A DNA stretch of 64,000 nt, taken from the NCBI RefSeq assembly GCF_000178955.2, contig NC_016631.1, forward strand, positions 2,294,001 through 2,358,000, written 5' to 3'. Made by a program: the position numbers and the translations under genes. Below, one piece after another: positions 27,245-35,572 of the stretch. The notes under the pieces are model-generated. The model worked only from the letters and a program-made list of their open reading frames with translations, had not been told where the DNA came from and ran no database searches. The stretch comes from Granulicella mallensis MP5ACTX8. GTDB taxonomy: Bacteria; Acidobacteriota; Terriglobia; Terriglobales; Acidobacteriaceae. The stretch's first letter is position 1; each line of letters opens with the position of its first letter.

Positions 27245-28374
27245 CTGCAGCAGACTATCTTCTCGACCTCATCCGAATCCGGTCTGTATCGGCATCGAGC
27301 AATCGCGCCGTTGTGGACTACGCCCGGAACGTGCTGCATCAGGCAGGTTGGAGTACACGCGAACTTGCCTACGTTGACGCGAACGCTGTCGAGAAGGTCA
27401 ATTTGATCGCAGCCCCGCCCCGGCAGGATGTCTCAGCTCAGTCGGTTGACCTTGCCTTCGTATGTCATACCGATACGGTCCCGTTTTCATCCTCCTGGGA
27501 GGGGGCGCTCGAGCCCTTCGCCGACGAAGAGCATATCTATGGTTGCGGGGCGTGCGATGTAAAAGGGTTCCTCGCGTGCCTGTTGCAGGCAGCCGCATTG
27601 CAGCCTCACGGCGATTGGGCGGAAGGGTTACGAATTGTCCTGACGGCAGATGAAGAGATCGGCTGCGTGGGGGCCAGGCATCTGCTTGCACAGGACACCA
27701 TCAGGCCCAGGCGCCTGGTCGTCGGGGAGCCGACATCGCTGCATGCCGCCCGCGCCGGAAAGGGATATTGTCTCTCCGAGGTTGTGGTGCAGGGAATCGA
27801 AGCCCACAGCGCACACCCCGAGCAGGGAGCCTCCGCGATCTTCGCGGCTAGCCGGATGATTCGATCGATTGAAGAGCTTGCTGTGCAGTTGAGAGAGCAG
27901 ACGCATGACCTCTTTCACCCCGCCTATACCACCGTGAACGTTGGCACCGTCGAAGGTGGGACAGCGAAGAACATCATCGCCGGCGAGTGCAGGTTTCTGG
28001 TCGAATGGCGGCCCGTTCCAGGACTTGACCCCGAATTCATCCCCGCAGCCTTGCAAAGCTACGCGGAGGCTCTTCAGCAAAGAGATTCCCGAATCCGATG
28101 CACGATTCACTCACTTCGTCAGCAGGCTGGCTTCGAGACGGCTGAAATATCCACGTTGGTGCAAACGCTTGTTGAGAAGACGGGACAGGCGCCGGCTTCC
28201 ATCCCTTTTGGCTCTGAGGCAAGCGTGTTCGCGCCCATTGCGGAAGAGACAGTCGTCTTTGGACCGGGGGATATGCAAACGGCTCATAGTGACAGGGAGC
28301 GCGTTCCTGTGGCTGAATTGGAGAAGGCCGCCGCCGTATTGAAGAGCCTGATGTTCCCTAAGAATCGTGTCTAA
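27241..28374 (+). CDS. M20-family amidohydrolase (ArgE-like), candidate N-formylglutamate deformylase
   Basis: Di-zinc M20 peptidase-family enzyme of 377 residues, similar to acetylornithine deacetylase. Metal ligands are His76 and the following Asp78 in VCHTDTVPFS, bridging Asp106 in GCGACDVKGF, and Glu138/Glu139 in LTADEEIGCVGARHL; a dimerisation domain follows (GIEAHSAHPEQGASAI). The start at 27241 overlaps the hutF stop by four bases, so it is the last gene of the hut operon. M20 enzymes hydrolyse N-acyl amino acids, so one acting on N-formylglutamate would complete the pathway in place of HutG. That specificity is inference; it could instead be a true ArgE recruited here. Confidence 0.8.
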   Translation: MTAADYLLDLIRIRSVSASSNRAVVDYARNVLHQAGWSTRELAYVDANAVEKVNLIAAPPRQDVSAQSVDLAFVCHTDTVPFSSSWEGALEPFADEEHIYGCGACDVKGFLACLLQAAALQPHGDWAEGLRIVLTADEEIGCVGARHLLAQDTIRPRRLVVGEPTSLHAARAGKGYCLSEVVVQGIEAHSAHPEQGASAIFAASRMIRSIEELAVQLREQTHDLFHPAYTTVNVGTVEGGTAKNIIAGECRFLVEWRPVPGLDPEFIPAALQSYAEALQQRDSRIRCTIHSLRQQAGFETAEISTLVQTLVEKTGQAPASIPFGSEASVFAPIAEETVVFGPGDMQTAHSDRERVPVAELEKAAAVLKSLMFPKNRV

Positions 28375-28377
28375 AAC

Positions 28378-28399
28378 TGGGAGCAGCCTGATCCTCCCA
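28378..28399. terminator. Possible bidirectional terminator hairpin
   Basis: TGGGAG-cagcctgatc-CTCCCA lies four bases after the M20 stop codon and before the convergent antiporter gene ends. The stem is only 6 bp with no T run, so this is a weak call based mainly on position. Confidence 0.35.
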
Positions 28400-28454
28400 T
28401 CATGCTATCGAACGGCAGTTCTGCGGGTATTTCGCATCACCAGCCATACGAAAG

Positions 28455-30056
28455 CTACCCCTCCAGGGTTCCTGCGGTATGGATACGACTTTCAGTCAAG
28501 TCCAGTTCGTACTGAAGTGCTCGCAACGCTTCTTCGCTGATCTGTCCATCGTCACGCAAACGAATAAGAGCGTTCCGCTCAACCTGAAGCACATCCATCA
28601 TGGCCGCTTTCCGATCGGAGTAGTCGACATTGCCAACCGATGCCCCTTCACTTTCTGGCGGAAGGGAATCAAGTCTTTTTTGATACATAGCGATGATTTC
28701 GCTGAACATGGCCGACTGATCCTTTTTCTTGACGCGTCTGCGGCTTAGGTGCGCCACTGCCTCTCTCAGGAGCACTCGCCGAGCTTCCTGCTCTTCCTTG
28801 TGGGAAGATGGCGCACCGCACAGTCCCAGCAGCCGGATTAACGAGGGCATCGTCAACCCTTGAATCACAAGAGTGGCGAAGATCAGACAGAACGCCAAAT
28901 AGATAATCATGCTCCGCTGTGGCAGCGTATAGGGCAACGAGACTGCTGCGGCCAGAGAGAGCACTCCCCGCATCCCTCCCCAACCAATGATGAAGGTAGC
29001 TCCAGGAGACGGAGGTTCAACCTTAATTTTCTGTGCCCACCGCTGCAATGCATATGAAACGTAGGTTTCTCCGAAGACCCAGAGCATTCGGATAGCGATC
29101 ATGGCTAAGCTAAAACCGATGCCATATCGAAGCAGTACGGAATGACTCATTCCGTGGATCTGCCCCATGACATAGGGCAACTGAAGACCGATCAAAACAA
29201 AGACGATGCCGTTCAAGATGAAAGTTAACGCATCCCAGACTGCTGCTGCCTGCAGCCTCACGCCAGGAGACATATAGGTAACGCTTTTCCGGCTCATGTA
29301 CATGCTGCATGCAATCACCGCGATGACACCGGACACCCTCATCCGTGCTCCCAATAGGTAAGTTGCATACGGAACCAGGAGGCTGATGATGATCTCAATG
29401 CCGCCGTCATCGACCCACGTCTCAAACCACGCTACGATTGCACCGACTGCCAGGCCAATGAGTACTCCTCCTCCAATCAGGAAAACTAACCGTCCCACTG
29501 TCTCGATGGGGGACGGAGTTCTTCCCGTCGCAAGAAGGAGCAGGCCAAATTGCAGGGCGACAAGGCCTGTGCCATCGTTTACAAGACTCTCCGCTTCCAG
29601 AATCTCGACGATCGATTGGGGGATGCCGAGGCGACGAGCGATCGATGTAGCCGCGATAGCGTCGGTTGCAGCCACTACCGCCCCGAGAAGCACGGCCGAT
29701 CGCCAATCGAATCCCGGCAGGATTTTTCCCGCCGTCATTGCCAGCCCCAGGATTGTGAAAAAGACCAGACCCACGGCTAGCTTCGCAATACTCGAAAAAT
29801 TCCTTTGGAATTCGCGCCAGGAAAGCGTCCAGGCTGCAGCGTGAAGCAGGGGCGGAAGAAAAACCAGGAACACAATGTCCGGATCTAGATCGATGCGCGG
29901 CATTCCAGGCACAAACCCAAGCAATAATCCGGCAGTGACCAACAAAATTGGATACGGGATCTTTAGCCTGCGCGCCAGGGCGGCAAACATGGCGACAAAG
30001 ACCAGGAGCAGAAGAACTACGGTCTCAACAGACTGTACTCCACCGCCGGGCGTCAC
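28455..30056 (-). CDS. CPA1-family Na+/H+ (or K+/H+) antiporter
   Basis: Inner-membrane cation/proton exchanger of about 533 residues with some twelve hydrophobic segments up to about residue 410 and a charged cytoplasmic tail. Family motifs are FLVFLPPLLHAAAWTLSWRE, GAVVAATDAIAATSIAR, EAESLVNDGTGLVAL (the Asn-Asp pair typical of electroneutral CPA1/NhaP-type transporters) and FIIGWGGMRGVLSLAAAVS. The tail (EEQEARRVLLREAVAHLSRR onwards) is helical and could sense pH or bind a partner. A GTG at 30056 preceded by GGAGAG gives the natural start before the first membrane segment; the open frame runs to 30146. It is convergent with the hut operon and functionally unrelated. Confidence 0.87.
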   Translation of the reverse strand: MTPGGGVQSVETVVLLLLVFVAMFAALARRLKIPYPILLVTAGLLLGFVPGMPRIDLDPDIVFLVFLPPLLHAAAWTLSWREFQRNFSSIAKLAVGLVFFTILGLAMTAGKILPGFDWRSAVLLGAVVAATDAIAATSIARRLGIPQSIVEILEAESLVNDGTGLVALQFGLLLLATGRTPSPIETVGRLVFLIGGGVLIGLAVGAIVAWFETWVDDGGIEIIISLLVPYATYLLGARMRVSGVIAVIACSMYMSRKSVTYMSPGVRLQAAAVWDALTFILNGIVFVLIGLQLPYVMGQIHGMSHSVLLRYGIGFSLAMIAIRMLWVFGETYVSYALQRWAQKIKVEPPSPGATFIIGWGGMRGVLSLAAAVSLPYTLPQRSMIIYLAFCLIFATLVIQGLTMPSLIRLLGLCGAPSSHKEEQEARRVLLREAVAHLSRRRVKKKDQSAMFSEIIAMYQKRLDSLPPESEGASVGNVDYSDRKAAMMDVLQVERNALIRLRDDGQISEEALRALQYELDLTESRIHTAGTLEG

Positions 30057-30309
30057 GAGTGCTCTCCGGGAAGCGCCACGAAGGCGCATTTTTCGAGATC
30101 GTAGGGCAGACGGGACATTCCCTATTATCTCGCGCAAGCGCAACACCGCCGCGGGCTACCCCCTCACGTTCAACGAGGTCAACGCGGCGGCCGCCAACGT
30201 TGGCGAGAGCTTCGTCGTGCAAGAGCCTTCCACCCAGGACATACAGGTATGCGCGGGTACGATGGCAACCGGCATCTCTGGCAATAGCCTTCAATAACGT
30301 CTTCGGTTC

Positions 30310-30450
30310 AAATTGACTCCCCACGAAAGCGAATCCACGGCCCAATTCCAGAAATAGATCACGGAGGTGGAGGAGCAAACCTCGTTCCAACTCGCGCTCC
30401 TGGGTACTAGAGGTAGCGTCAGGAAATCGAAGTTGTATGGATCTTTGAGC
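30310..30450 (-). pseudogene. DUF1016/YhcG-type PD-(D/E)XK nuclease relic
   Basis: Two frames on the minus strand carry consecutive pieces of the YhcG family: KDPYNFDFLTL (about 30445-30410) and, after a frame change, QERELERGLLLHLRDLFLEL then GRGFAFVGSQF (30405-30310). In intact proteins these pieces are adjacent and lead into the nuclease core, which is missing here. The remaining 150 bp toward the antiporter start shows no recognisable coding sequence. It is a small fragment of a gene often associated with mobile or defence regions. Confidence 0.65.
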
Positions 30451-30467
30451 GTCCGGTTGAGAGCGAT

Positions 30468-33446
30468 CTATTGCTGGAGAAGCAGCAGCCATTCTCCGGC
30501 GTCAGGCTTTTCGATTACGGTGCCTGCCTGGCCTGAGATGGTGGCAGCTTCTTTCGATGTTCCCGTCCTGGGGTTGAACCAGAGGCCGTGATAGGCGGGG
30601 TGTGGAAGAGCCTTCGCTAAGGTGAGGTTGCTTCCAGAACGTGTATCGATCAGCACCGGATCGTTCGCCGCTCCGGCAAGAACCCAGTTGTGGGTTGCAT
30701 CGGACACTATGCCATCGACTGGGCTCAGCTTCATCAATGCAGTTGCCAGATGGTCATGGATGAATTGATCGATCATGGCATCTGAGGGATTGTCTTTGTA
30801 GAGGGATGTGCGGCCACGAAGAGACGACTGTGAAGCCGCGCCGCCCATGAGGATTGGCAGAGGTCCGGCACCGCTTTCCATGGGGACAAATGCTATGTTG
30901 GGATAGCGATCGCGGTACTCGCGAACCTGCTTGTAGACCAACTCCGGCGTTGTCGGCGGAGGCGTATCAGTGTAGCCTGGGAACTGCTTGCTGATGAGCT
31001 CACGGAAGGCGTGATTCTCGCCGGCCTTTGGAGCGAACAGCGTGCCGTCCGGCTCGTAGATCCAATAGCGCATGTCGACGGCTGCGATCTGCTTTGAGCG
31101 TACCGGGTCGGCGAGGATCGCGTCTGTTGTCTGTTTGCTCGTGGTCAATGCGAGGCGCACATGGCGGTGGTGCTGCTTCTCCCATTCGGCCACGGTGTCC
31201 TGAAAGAACTGCTCGAACTCCAGAGGTCCCGCATACTGATACGCCGCGCCGAAGATCACATTCGGCATGTCGCCCAGCTCGTCGAGCACGTGGAGGATGT
31301 AGTCGTGGTGCAGCTTCCGCAGCGGGGCATAGCTGACGCTGAAGAACTCGTTGCCGACGTCGAGTCTCGTCCCTCCCGGATGGTAGGGCGGCGGCTCGGG
31401 CAGGCCTGTGTCGTTGATGTTGTTCGCGGGGCGCCAGGGGAAGTCAGCCCAGTGGGGGCCGATCTCAAGTACGTTGTGATCGTTGTAGAGGTCGAAGTAG
31501 ACGATGAGGCCCTGTTGGGCGGCGAGCTTCGCGAACTCGCGGTGCCGTTCGAAGTACCAGGGGTTGTAGTGGGAGACATCGAAGAGGCTTAGGCCATCCC
31601 ACCCTGTGCCTTTGCCGCTGCGGGCCCACGGCATCTCGAAGAACGGTGCCCAGACGTTGCCGTCTGGCTCATGGTCGATCATGTGCGCGTCGCGACGGTG
31701 TTCATACCAGAGCCCCGGCCCCACCTGCAGGAAGATCACACCTTTGGCTTTCAAGCGTGTAGCAAACTCAGGAAGGTCTTCGGTCAGGCCTGGGCCGACC
31801 TGTCCCGGCATGAAGCGAGTGATGCTCGAGCCTGTGGTCAGGACCGCGGTGGCTGGTGAGGTATCGCCTTTCCACCAGGCTTCGCCTTGCGACTCTCCCC
31901 AGGCTACCTGGCCGTCCATCACAAAACGTCCGTTGACGATAGAGAAGGGATGTTCGGCGGGTTCCGGAGTGGAAGTCGGCCGTTCAGCTTTGAAGAGAGG
32001 CGGCGTGCTCTTGTCCTGAGGAATGGTGTCGGCGGAGGTCGTTATGCCGCGTGCTGCTAGCTCGACCTGATAGAGCGGCTGCTCGGAATGTATCGCAAAG
32101 TTTGGCGCTTCAGGCGGTCCTTTGGCTTCTACGGATTTTGCCGTCACGTTCCAAAGCACGGAGTTAGCTGCGGTCCAGCCAGCACCTTGCGCGCGGGTCT
32201 GGTCGAGGATCAGTTGAACACTGGCATCGGGGACATGCACGTTCTCGTAGAGTACGCCCGAGGCCCAACCTTCGAACGCGCCGCTGGCACCCAGCGATCC
32301 TGAGGCGTCGCAGTCGAGAAAGACATTGGGGCCTGCGGCCAGTAGGCCGGTAGCAAAGTCATTCATGCCTGCCTCGCTGTGGCAGCGCTCGACCAGCACC
32401 TGCTGTCCGTAGACCACGAAGGCCTGGCGGCGATACCCGCCGACCTCGGAGATGGGCGCTTCAAAGCGGCAGTCCGCGATGGTGATACGTCGAGCCCGTA
32501 GTCCCGTTCGCACAGCAGAGGCGACGAAGTGCCGTGCTGTAACCTGTCTTACCCAGCCATCTTCGACATGATCGAGTGCGATCGCGATCCAGGAGTGTTC
32601 TTCGTCTTTTGGAAAGTGCGTGTCATAGGCCGATTCGAGCGTGAGAGCTTCGATGCCGATGTGCTGCGGCGTCTCGTTCGTGCGCACTGCTGCGACGGTA
32701 CCGCCGCCGTATCGCTTTTCGAGGGCTGTCGTGATCGGTGCGTCGATCTCGATCCTGCCGCTTGCGGCATCGACGGCTGTGACGGTTCTGTCCCAGACCA
32801 GATCATGCGATCTGGGATGCCAGTCGAGACGCGCATTGGCGAAGGTTCCAGGCAGGCCCGTCATGCCCAGCGATTTGATCCACTCGATGGTGCTTGGCCG
32901 ACGCACGACGATGTGCGTTCCGACGGGAAAGGCCGCGGTGTCGGCGACTTTGAAGGAGCGGGCTCCGGTTGGAACGGTTTCGTCGGTGATCGCGACGGGA
33001 TCGCCGATCTCTGAGTCAGTATGGCTACCGACTTCAATCAGTGTTCGGCGATTGTTGCCTGTAGCGAGGAGGGTCGTCTTCGATCCTCGGCCCCGGAGTA
33101 CGACGCCGCTGGCGCGCAGGTGCAGTTGTCCTCCGACGAGATACTGTCCCGCTTCGAGAAGGATGGCGCCGCGAAAGCCATTGGCTTGTACCGGCATTGC
33201 GGATATGTGATCGATCGCCGATTGCAGCAGTGCTGTGTCGTCCTTGCCGCTGGGCTTTACTGCAAGCACCGCCGCGACTGAGGGAATGGGCTTGCCGGCT
33301 TCGAATCCCGCGAAGGAGAAGTCGATGGAGACAGGGTTCTTTGCCGCCTGGGCTGCAGCGATACAGCATCCACTTGCTAGAAGCGCGCCGACGAGTACTT
33401 GTCTAAGGCTCACAACCATTCCAATCTGTGAATCAAGGCGATTCAC
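30468..33446 (-). CDS. Secreted beta-helix protein with C-terminal DUF6298-like domain, pectin-related
   Basis: Exported protein of 992 residues (signal peptide near residues 12-34, LVGALLASGCCIAAAQA). The N-terminal half is a right-handed beta-helix of the pectate-lyase superfamily type, starting KPSGKDDTALLQSAIDHISA, with repeated strand-turn units such as IEALTLESAYDT and RITIADCRFEA. The C-terminal half (from about residue 500) looks like a TIM-barrel glycosidase-like DUF6298 region, with SLFDVSHYNPWYFERHREFA and GLIVYFDLYNDHNV. The family call for this half is from memory. Its GTG start overlaps the GH28 stop, so it is coupled to a polygalacturonase; a role in pectin breakdown is likely, with reaction unknown. 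Confidence 0.75.
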   Translation of the reverse strand: MNRLDSQIGMVVSLRQVLVGALLASGCCIAAAQAAKNPVSIDFSFAGFEAGKPIPSVAAVLAVKPSGKDDTALLQSAIDHISAMPVQANGFRGAILLEAGQYLVGGQLHLRASGVVLRGRGSKTTLLATGNNRRTLIEVGSHTDSEIGDPVAITDETVPTGARSFKVADTAAFPVGTHIVVRRPSTIEWIKSLGMTGLPGTFANARLDWHPRSHDLVWDRTVTAVDAASGRIEIDAPITTALEKRYGGGTVAAVRTNETPQHIGIEALTLESAYDTHFPKDEEHSWIAIALDHVEDGWVRQVTARHFVASAVRTGLRARRITIADCRFEAPISEVGGYRRQAFVVYGQQVLVERCHSEAGMNDFATGLLAAGPNVFLDCDASGSLGASGAFEGWASGVLYENVHVPDASVQLILDQTRAQGAGWTAANSVLWNVTAKSVEAKGPPEAPNFAIHSEQPLYQVELAARGITTSADTIPQDKSTPPLFKAERPTSTPEPAEHPFSIVNGRFVMDGQVAWGESQGEAWWKGDTSPATAVLTTGSSITRFMPGQVGPGLTEDLPEFATRLKAKGVIFLQVGPGLWYEHRRDAHMIDHEPDGNVWAPFFEMPWARSGKGTGWDGLSLFDVSHYNPWYFERHREFAKLAAQQGLIVYFDLYNDHNVLEIGPHWADFPWRPANNINDTGLPEPPPYHPGGTRLDVGNEFFSVSYAPLRKLHHDYILHVLDELGDMPNVIFGAAYQYAGPLEFEQFFQDTVAEWEKQHHRHVRLALTTSKQTTDAILADPVRSKQIAAVDMRYWIYEPDGTLFAPKAGENHAFRELISKQFPGYTDTPPPTTPELVYKQVREYRDRYPNIAFVPMESGAGPLPILMGGAASQSSLRGRTSLYKDNPSDAMIDQFIHDHLATALMKLSPVDGIVSDATHNWVLAGAANDPVLIDTRSGSNLTLAKALPHPAYHGLWFNPRTGTSKEAATISGQAGTVIEKPDAGEWLLLLQQ

Positions 33447-34972
33447 TGTTGAGGGAAGGGAACAAACTTGTCCGTGCAGGAGGCTGCGGAGCCTTGCCCG
33501 GGCTTGCCGTCAATTGTTGAGTCCGTACCGTTCGCTAGCTGGAGATTCACCGGGCCCGGGCCGAGGTGCAGGTCAGCGTGGCTGATGACGTACTGATACG
33601 GCAGAGCATCGGTCAGCAGTACATCGTCGAGGTTGGCTCCGATGCGGTAGTCCGTGGCGTAGCCGTTGAACGAGATCTTGCCGCCGCCCGACACACGAAC
33701 ACGGTGCAGCGTAACGTCGCGCATGCTCGGGGGTGAGTTGCCTTTCAGCGTTCCGGCGGCGGAATAGGCGGTGTCGAGCGTAATGGGATTGCGGGAGTTG
33801 CGCACGCAGACGTCGTCATACACGACGTCATGCACCAAGCCGCCGCGCGATCCGTTCGACTTGATGCGAATGCCGTTGTCGGGGCCGTCCAGCGAGAGAT
33901 CGAAGACGCGAATCTGGCTGACGCCGCCATTGGTCTCGCTGCCGATCGATATCCCATGTCCCCAATAGAAGTGATTGTGGCTGACAGTCATGTTGGTCAA
34001 TCCGCCGGTTCCGCCTTTGATTGCGATGTTGTCGTCGCCAGCGCGGATGTAGCTATGGGTAATGGTGATGTTCTTCGCTCCATCGCCTGGGTCGACGCCG
34101 TCGGTATTGGGAGCGTTGCGCTGTGGCGTGTCGATCTTCAAGGCCCACACGGTAAAGCCGTCGCCGTGGTTGTAGACGACATGGAAGTTGGGCGAGTTCT
34201 TCAGCGTGATCCGATAGAGCGTGAAGTTGTCGGCGGTGTCGGTGACGATCAGGCGAAAGCACTGCTGGTGGCCTGTCTTTCCAGCCTGCGCTGCGAGGCC
34301 CCACCAGGTAAGGTCCTTGCCCAGAATCTGCTCTTCGCCTCGGCCATCGATGGTTCCATCGCCCATCACGCCCGCTCCCGATACGTGCTTTGCAGAGATC
34401 AGTGGCTTGCATCCGCCACGGGTTTCGCTCAGGATTCCGCAACTACCTGGGGAGGTTTCAAAGACCGCGGCGTCACGTGATGCGAAGAGGGTTACTCCCT
34501 TATCGACGATCAGAGTTACGCCTTCGCGTAGTTCGAGAGGGCCGCTGAGGAAGGCGTTCGCTTTGTCGTGTGTGTGCAGGACGACTCCATGGCCTTTTGT
34601 GCAGGTATCGAGGGCCTTCTGGATTCTTGCGGTATCGAGTTTGTTTTCGTCTTCTGCGGCTAGTGAGTGGCCGCTTGTGTTGAGCTGCGCGTCGAGTGAG
34701 GCACAGGCTGGAGGCAGCGTTGGCTCTGTGACGGTGCGGGTATCCTGCGCGATGAGAAGGCTTGAGGATGAGAGGGCCAGCACGCTGAGAGCGAGACAGA
34801 GCCGATTTGGGAGCGTTCTGGGGAATTTAGGGGGATTTTGGCTTTTGCGGTTGCGGAGGACCTGCGACAGGCTCTTATCGACCGTGCCTGTCTGACAGGC
34901 AAGATTTGTTTGCCCGAGGCTCTTTTTCGAGTTGAAATGCGTTGCCGCAAGGAGAATATTGAATAATCTCAT
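33443..34972 (-). CDS. Secreted glycoside hydrolase family 28 polygalacturonase
   Basis: Inverting pectin hydrolase of 509 residues, right-handed beta-helix. The four GH28 signatures are intact: NTDGVD (289-294), AGDDN (Asp313/Asp314 pair), GHG (338-340) and IRIK (368-371). These provide the three catalytic aspartates, the histidine and the substrate-binding Arg-Lys. The mature protein begins after a hydrophobic stretch LALSVLALSSSSLLIAQ at about residues 60-76; the 50 residues before it are unusual for a signal peptide, yet no later ATG is available. It is the first gene of a two-gene operon and is preceded by an ExuR/UxuR-like palindrome 40 bases upstream. Confidence 0.92.
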   Translation of the reverse strand: MRLFNILLAATHFNSKKSLGQTNLACQTGTVDKSLSQVLRNRKSQNPPKFPRTLPNRLCLALSVLALSSSSLLIAQDTRTVTEPTLPPACASLDAQLNTSGHSLAAEDENKLDTARIQKALDTCTKGHGVVLHTHDKANAFLSGPLELREGVTLIVDKGVTLFASRDAAVFETSPGSCGILSETRGGCKPLISAKHVSGAGVMGDGTIDGRGEEQILGKDLTWWGLAAQAGKTGHQQCFRLIVTDTADNFTLYRITLKNSPNFHVVYNHGDGFTVWALKIDTPQRNAPNTDGVDPGDGAKNITITHSYIRAGDDNIAIKGGTGGLTNMTVSHNHFYWGHGISIGSETNGGVSQIRVFDLSLDGPDNGIRIKSNGSRGGLVHDVVYDDVCVRNSRNPITLDTAYSAAGTLKGNSPPSMRDVTLHRVRVSGGGKISFNGYATDYRIGANLDDVLLTDALPYQYVISHADLHLGPGPVNLQLANGTDSTIDGKPGQGSAASCTDKFVPFPQQ

Positions 34973-35011
34973 CGCAAGCTTTGTTACATAGACGCACCAA
35001 GGCCGTCAACT

Positions 35012-35028
35012 GATTGGTATGACCAATC
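35012..35028. promoter_or_regulatory. GntR-type (ExuR/UxuR-like) operator before the pectin operon
   Basis: Perfect dyad GATTGGT-atg-ACCAATC, 40-56 bases before the GH28 start codon. Its core TTGGTATGACCAA is very close to the hexuronate-regulator consensus TTGGTATACCAA that I know for ExuR/UxuR. Sensing galacturonate to switch on a polygalacturonase is chemically sensible. Confidence 0.55.
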
Positions 35029-35083
35029 GGCTGGGGTGCCTTACAGGGGAGGGTGAGCTGTGACGTTTGTGGTGGTGCTGGCG

Positions 35084-35215
35084 AAGAACGGGAGGAAGCA
35101 GGTTCGCTCCCCTTCGACTACGCTCAGGGTCGGAATGACAAAACCAGAAAGGCAAAAGCAACCGCAAAAGCAGATTCCCTACGGGAATGACAAGCCAGAA
35201 AAGCAAGAGCAAAGA
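35084..35215. repeat. Dispersed intergenic repeat, family B copy 1
   Basis: Contains CGAAGAACGGGAGGAAGCAG, a variable GGTTCGCTC segment, CGGAATGACAA and several CAGAAAGGCAAAAGCAA-like units, some repeated in tandem. A clearly related sequence lies at 62549-62632. It fills most of the gap between the pectin operon and the zinc-ribbon gene; the open frame across it is not a gene. Confidence 0.55.
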
Positions 35216-35242
35216 TAACAGCAAGAGCTAAGGCAACGACGT

Positions 35243-35464
35243 TTAGCTATCCTTGCGATAGAGAAGATTACGCATGGCTTGCCTGCGGGCTTCGTTGGCT
35301 TCGCTGATGGACTTGCGTTCGTCGGCATCCATGCGGCGCTTGCCGCCGGTCTCCATGGCTTCTGGGGTGCTGCACTGCGGGCAGCGATTGGCGAAGCCGG
35401 GTTTGTCCGGTTTCAATTCGAACTCTTCGGAGCAGACGATACAGGTTTTGATCGGGAAAGGCAT
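35243..35464 (-). CDS. Small putative zinc-ribbon protein
   Basis: A 73-residue basic protein beginning MPFPIKTCIVCSEEFELKP, with a second cysteine pair in NRCPQCS, so CxxC-x(~16)-CxxC suited to one zinc ion. The C-terminal half is charged and helical (KRRMDADERKSISEANEARR). No enzymatic motif. The same frame stays open leftover upstream to 36151, but that extension is antisense to the phosphopantetheinyl transferase gene and is not believed. It is divergent from the transferase gene. Function unknown; nucleic-acid or protein binding is a guess from the fold. Confidence 0.6.
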   Translation of the reverse strand: MPFPIKTCIVCSEEFELKPDKPGFANRCPQCSTPEAMETGGKRRMDADERKSISEANEARRQAMRNLLYRKDS

Positions 35465-35572
35465 TGCGCTGTTCCCATGATACGTCTGTGGCGGGCTTCC
35501 CTCAAGGTGTTGTGCCAGGGCTGAGGGTTGTAGTTTTACTTTTATGTGTGGGTACAGAAGGCTATTGAAGCA

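Noticed and set aside
35006..35224. 72-codon hydrophobic protein upstream of the pectin operon
   Set aside because: It is the reverse translation of the family B repeat and overlaps the operator region.
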